From assembly GCA_947525975.1 (NCBI GenBank), contig CANNVE010000002.1:62001-126000 (forward strand): DNA of 64,000 nt, given 5' to 3'. Origin of the DNA: an uncultured Muribaculaceae bacterium. Its GTDB lineage: Bacteria; Bacteroidota; Bacteroidia; Bacteroidales; Muribaculaceae. Within the stretch, counting starts at the first letter, position 1. Every line of letters starts with the position of its first letter. A program made the position numbers and the translations under genes. Shown here in pieces: positions 60,981 through 64,000 of the stretch. Under the pieces are notes generated by a model. That model worked only from the letters and a program-made list of their open reading frames with translations. It ran no database searches and was not told the origin of the DNA.

Positions 60981-61925
60981 TTAGAGTCGGTTGAGGCAGT
61001 CGAGCACGTTCTTTTCGATGCGGGCTGCGATGTCGGCCTCGGGAGCCTTCACAAACTTCTCGCCGGTGATGTGCTCGTAAAGCTCGATGTAGCGGTCTGA
61101 CACGCTTTCGCAGAATGCGTCGGTCATTTCGGGCACTTGCTGGCCGGTCTTGCCCATGAATCCATGCTCGATGAGCCACTGGCGCACGAATTCCTTAGAA
61201 AGCTGGCGCTGTGGCTTCCCGGCAGCGAAAAGCTCGGCGTAGGTGTCGGCGTAGAAGTAGCGTGAAGAGTCGGGGGTATGAATCTCGTCAATGAGGATCA
61301 CTTTTCCGTCACGCTTGCCGAATTCGTATTTCGTGTCCACGAGTATCAGGCCCTTGTCGGCGGCCATCTTTGTGCCGATCTCAAACAGGGTGCGTGTGTA
61401 GGCCTCCATCTGCTCGTAGTCTTCCTTCGACACGATGCCGCGCGCTATGATCTCTTCCTTTGAGATGTTCTCGTCATGTCCGGCGTCGGCCTTGGTGGTG
61501 GGGGTGATGATGGGCTCGGCGAATTTCTGATTCTCCTTCATGCCGTCGGGGATCTTCACGCCGCATATCTCGCGGCATCCGGCCTCATATTCGCGCCAGG
61601 CGCTGCCTGTGAGGTATCCTCGTATGATCATTTCCACCTTGAATCCCTCGCATTTGTATCCTACGGTGACCATGGGGTCGGGTGTGGCGATCTTCCAGTT
61701 GGGCACGGCGTGGGCCGTAGCGTCGAGGAATTTTGCCGCGATCTGGTTGAGCACCTGTCCCTTGAAGGGAATGCCCTTGGGCAGGATCACGTCAAAGGCC
61801 GATATGCGGTCAGTGGCGACCATCACGAGGATGTCATCATTGATGTCATATACGTCACGCACTTTGCCGTGGTATACGCTTGTCTGCTTCGGAAATTTGA
61901 AGTCGGTGAATGTGAGGGTGTCCAT
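60981..61925 (-). CDS. purC: Phosphoribosylaminoimidazole-succinocarboxamide synthase
   Basis: [42 protein letters not shown]. Confidence 0.95.
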   Translation of the reverse strand: MDTLTFTDFKFPKQTSVYHGKVRDVYDINDDILVMVATDRISAFDVILPKGIPFKGQVLNQIAAKFLDATAHAVPNWKIATPDPMVTVGYKCEGFKVEMIIRGYLTGSAWREYEAGCREICGVKIPDGMKENQKFAEPIITPTTKADAGHDENISKEEIIARGIVSKEDYEQMEAYTRTLFEIGTKMAADKGLILVDTKYEFGKRDGKVILIDEIHTPDSSRYFYADTYAELFAAGKPQRQLSKEFVRQWLIEHGFMGKTGQQVPEMTDAFCESVSDRYIELYEHITGEKFVKAPEADIAARIEKNVLDCLNRL

Positions 61926-61980
61926 TGTATTTGAGTGTTTTTGTGGCGCGGTGTGGCGCGCCTGATGTGATAAATCCTGA

Positions 61981-62952
61981 TTATTGATTCTCGGGCTGAT
62001 GCTCTTCTTGCTTCTCCTTGTCGTAGGCCTCGTAGGCCTCTACGATGCGCTGCACCAGATGATGGCGTATGATGTCCTTCTTCGTGAATTCCACCTTGCC
62101 AATGCCGTCTATGCCGTTGAGCACCTTCAGGGCCTGCACCAGGCCTGAGCCCATGGAGCGGGGCAGGTCGATCTGCGTGACGTCGCCGGTAATTATCATC
62201 TTGGCGTTCATGCCCATGCGGGTCAGAAACATCTTTATCTGATGGGTAGTGGTGTTCTGGGCCTCATCGAGGATTATGACGGCGTCGTTGAGGGTGCGTC
62301 CGCGCATGAATGCCAGGGGAGCTATCTGTATGGTCTTGGAGTCCATGTACTCCTTGAGCTTCATGCCGGGGATCATGTCTTCGAGCGCGTCATACAGGGG
62401 CTGCAGGTAGGGGTCAATCTTGTCCTTCATGTCGCCGGGGAGGAATCCGAGCTTTTCGCCGGCCTCTACGGCGGGGCGCGAAAGTATGATTTTGCGAATT
62501 TCCCTGTTCTTGAGCATGCGCACGGCCATGGCTATCGCCACGTAGGTCTTGCCCGTGCCTGCGGGGCCGAGGGCGAAAGTGAGGTCGTATTTGTTGATGG
62601 TCTCTACCAGCTTCTGCTGATTGGCGGTGCGCCCGCTTATGGGCTTTCCGTTCACGCCGTAGATGATCACGTCGTCCTTCTTCATCTCATCCTTCGGCTC
62701 GCCGCCGTGGATGATGTCGAGTATGGCCTCGTCGGTGAGGCGGTTGTATTTCTCAGCGTAAGCCTCGATCGCCTTTATCTTTGTCTCGAAGTCGGCAGTC
62801 TCGGCGTCTTCGCCTATCACTTTTATGACAGAGCCGCGGGCCGCGATGCGCAATTTAGGGAATAGATTGCGTATCAGATGCATATTGGCGTTGTTCACGC
62901 CATAGAAAGTGATTGGGTCTACTTTGTCGATTATAACTATTCGTTCAATCAT
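61981..62952 (-). CDS. PhoH family ATPase
   Basis: [45 protein letters not shown]. Confidence 0.96.
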   Translation of the reverse strand: MIERIVIIDKVDPITFYGVNNANMHLIRNLFPKLRIAARGSVIKVIGEDAETADFETKIKAIEAYAEKYNRLTDEAILDIIHGGEPKDEMKKDDVIIYGVNGKPISGRTANQQKLVETINKYDLTFALGPAGTGKTYVAIAMAVRMLKNREIRKIILSRPAVEAGEKLGFLPGDMKDKIDPYLQPLYDALEDMIPGMKLKEYMDSKTIQIAPLAFMRGRTLNDAVIILDEAQNTTTHQIKMFLTRMGMNAKMIITGDVTQIDLPRSMGSGLVQALKVLNGIDGIGKVEFTKKDIIRHHLVQRIVEAYEAYDKEKQEEHQPENQ

Positions 62953-63090
62953 AATTATCCTTTAGGATTTCAGCGCAAAGTTAGCGATTATTTACTAAAA
63001 ACACAATCTAAACCCACGTAAATATCCACACTTTTCTGTCGCGATGAGAGATTTGTCACAGATTTTTTTTTATAAAACAAATAAATTTCA

Positions 63091-63098
63091 TAATTTTG
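63091..63098 (+). promoter_or_regulatory. Promoter -7 element for the cobalamin-riboswitch transcript
   Basis: TAATTTTG directly upstream of the riboswitch. Confidence 0.55.
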
Positions 63099-63107
63099 CC
63101 GAGCAAT

Positions 63108-63276
63108 GGTTCTCCAGCGCATTTTCAGGCGTCCCGGAGATTAAAAGGGAATCGGGTGAAAATCCCGGACAGTCCCGCTGCTGTAAGTTGTCGCTAAGAG
63201 AGGCAGACACTGCGCCACTGGCTGAAAAGCCGGGAAGGCGTCTGCCGCCAGACAACGAGTCAGAAGACCTGCCTTG
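63108..63276 (+). promoter_or_regulatory. Cobalamin riboswitch
   Basis: ggttct ... aaaagggaatcgggtgaaaatcccggacagtcccgctgctgtaa ... gccactggctgaaaagccgggaaggcg ... gagtcagaagacctgcc. Confidence 0.96.
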
Positions 63277-63355
63277 CGAAACATATCCATTTTAGTCTCG
63301 AGGAAAGGCATGAAAGGAACCAACAGTTATTACATATATTAGTTATCATTACGCA

Positions 63356-64000
63356 ATGAAAAAAGTTTACTTTTTTTCACTGCTGATGCTCTTATTGTGC
63401 CATTCGGTGCCCATATGGGCCCAGGATGATGGCGCACGAGTCGTCACGCAGTTGCAGTTCGGCAAGCAGACCGTTACGGTGCCTGCCGATGGGGAGTTGA
63501 TCTTCTATGATTTCAAAGGAACAGAATCGATCAACTCAGTGAGCACCAACAATCAGCATTCCCTCACTGTCTTCGAGCCGGAAGTCGAGGGAATGTCGGT
63601 GCAAATCACATTTGAAAACATTGACATCAAGAACGATGGATCTTCCTATCCGGGAAAAGTGCTGGTGTATTCGGGCGACCCTGACAGCGGAGATGCTTTC
63701 GCGTGGGCGAGCACGTATTCGGATGTCACCGGCAGCACGTTGATGCCCGAGGGAGACGTGATGGCGACTCTTGACGGCACCTACAGCGATTTGTCGTACT
63801 ACTCCTCGGCTCCTGACGGATCGCTCGGCGTTGGCGTCCTCTGGCGCTATGCAAAGCGATGTGATGGTTGGACAGCCAAGGTGAGGTGCATAAAGCTGAC
63901 AGACATGTCAGTCACCGGGGCCGGATCTGCCTACGCAGGTGTTTCTGACTCTCCGAAGAGCAAGGTAGATGTGCCTGTCGCCGGCGTATATGTCGATGCC
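63356..64000 (+). CDS. Secreted surface protein under B12 riboswitch control (truncated by window edge)
   Basis: MKKVYFFSLLMLLLCHSVPIWAQDDG signal peptide; beta-rich CUB-like stretch; open to end of window. Confidence 0.75.
   Translation, partial: MKKVYFFSLLMLLLCHSVPIWAQDDGARVVTQLQFGKQTVTVPADGELIFYDFKGTESINSVSTNNQHSLTVFEPEVEGMSVQITFENIDIKNDGSSYPGKVLVYSGDPDSGDAFAWASTYSDVTGSTLMPEGDVMATLDGTYSDLSYYSSAPDGSLGVGVLWRYAKRCDGWTAKVRCIKLTDMSVTGAGSAYAGVSDSPKSKVDVPVAGVYVDA

Noticed and set aside
1-64000. CRISPR arrays, tRNA or rRNA genes
   Set aside because: No regularly spaced direct repeats, tRNA cloverleaf with CCA/T-loop signature, or rRNA segments were recognised by eye

Overview
Bacteroidales-type chromosome segment (probably Muribaculaceae-like, inferred from gene content and TAnnTTTG-type promoters). 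About 1-18.7 kb is a mosaic accessory island next to the 3' end of mnmE. It holds a Fic protein with a VbhA-like N-terminus, an HNH protein and three uncharacterised ORFs downstream of a type I R-M operon (hsdM-hsdS-hsdR), a truncated phage head/neck module with a MuF-toxin-like fusion, and a tyrosine integrase broken by an in-frame TAG. About 18.8-63 kb is mostly core: mnmE, ruvC, glycosyltransferase, a 1358-aa AlbA_2/Schlafen-type protein, glycerate kinase, AspT/YidE-like transporter, an ABC/DUF4857/PepSY operon, a DXS-like enzyme, glycogen metabolism, engB, MATE, radA, nadE, ddl, a membrane Mur ligase, menG, purC and phoH. A cobalamin riboswitch precedes a truncated secreted protein at the right edge. 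Best candidates for something new: a cloverleaf-like 95-nt leader directly upstream of hsdM, a promoter-plus-terminator small RNA at the 3' end of the MuF-toxin gene, an overlapping small-ORF pair beside it, and the uncharacterised genes between hsdR and Fic. All family calls come from reading motifs by eye; no database search was run.
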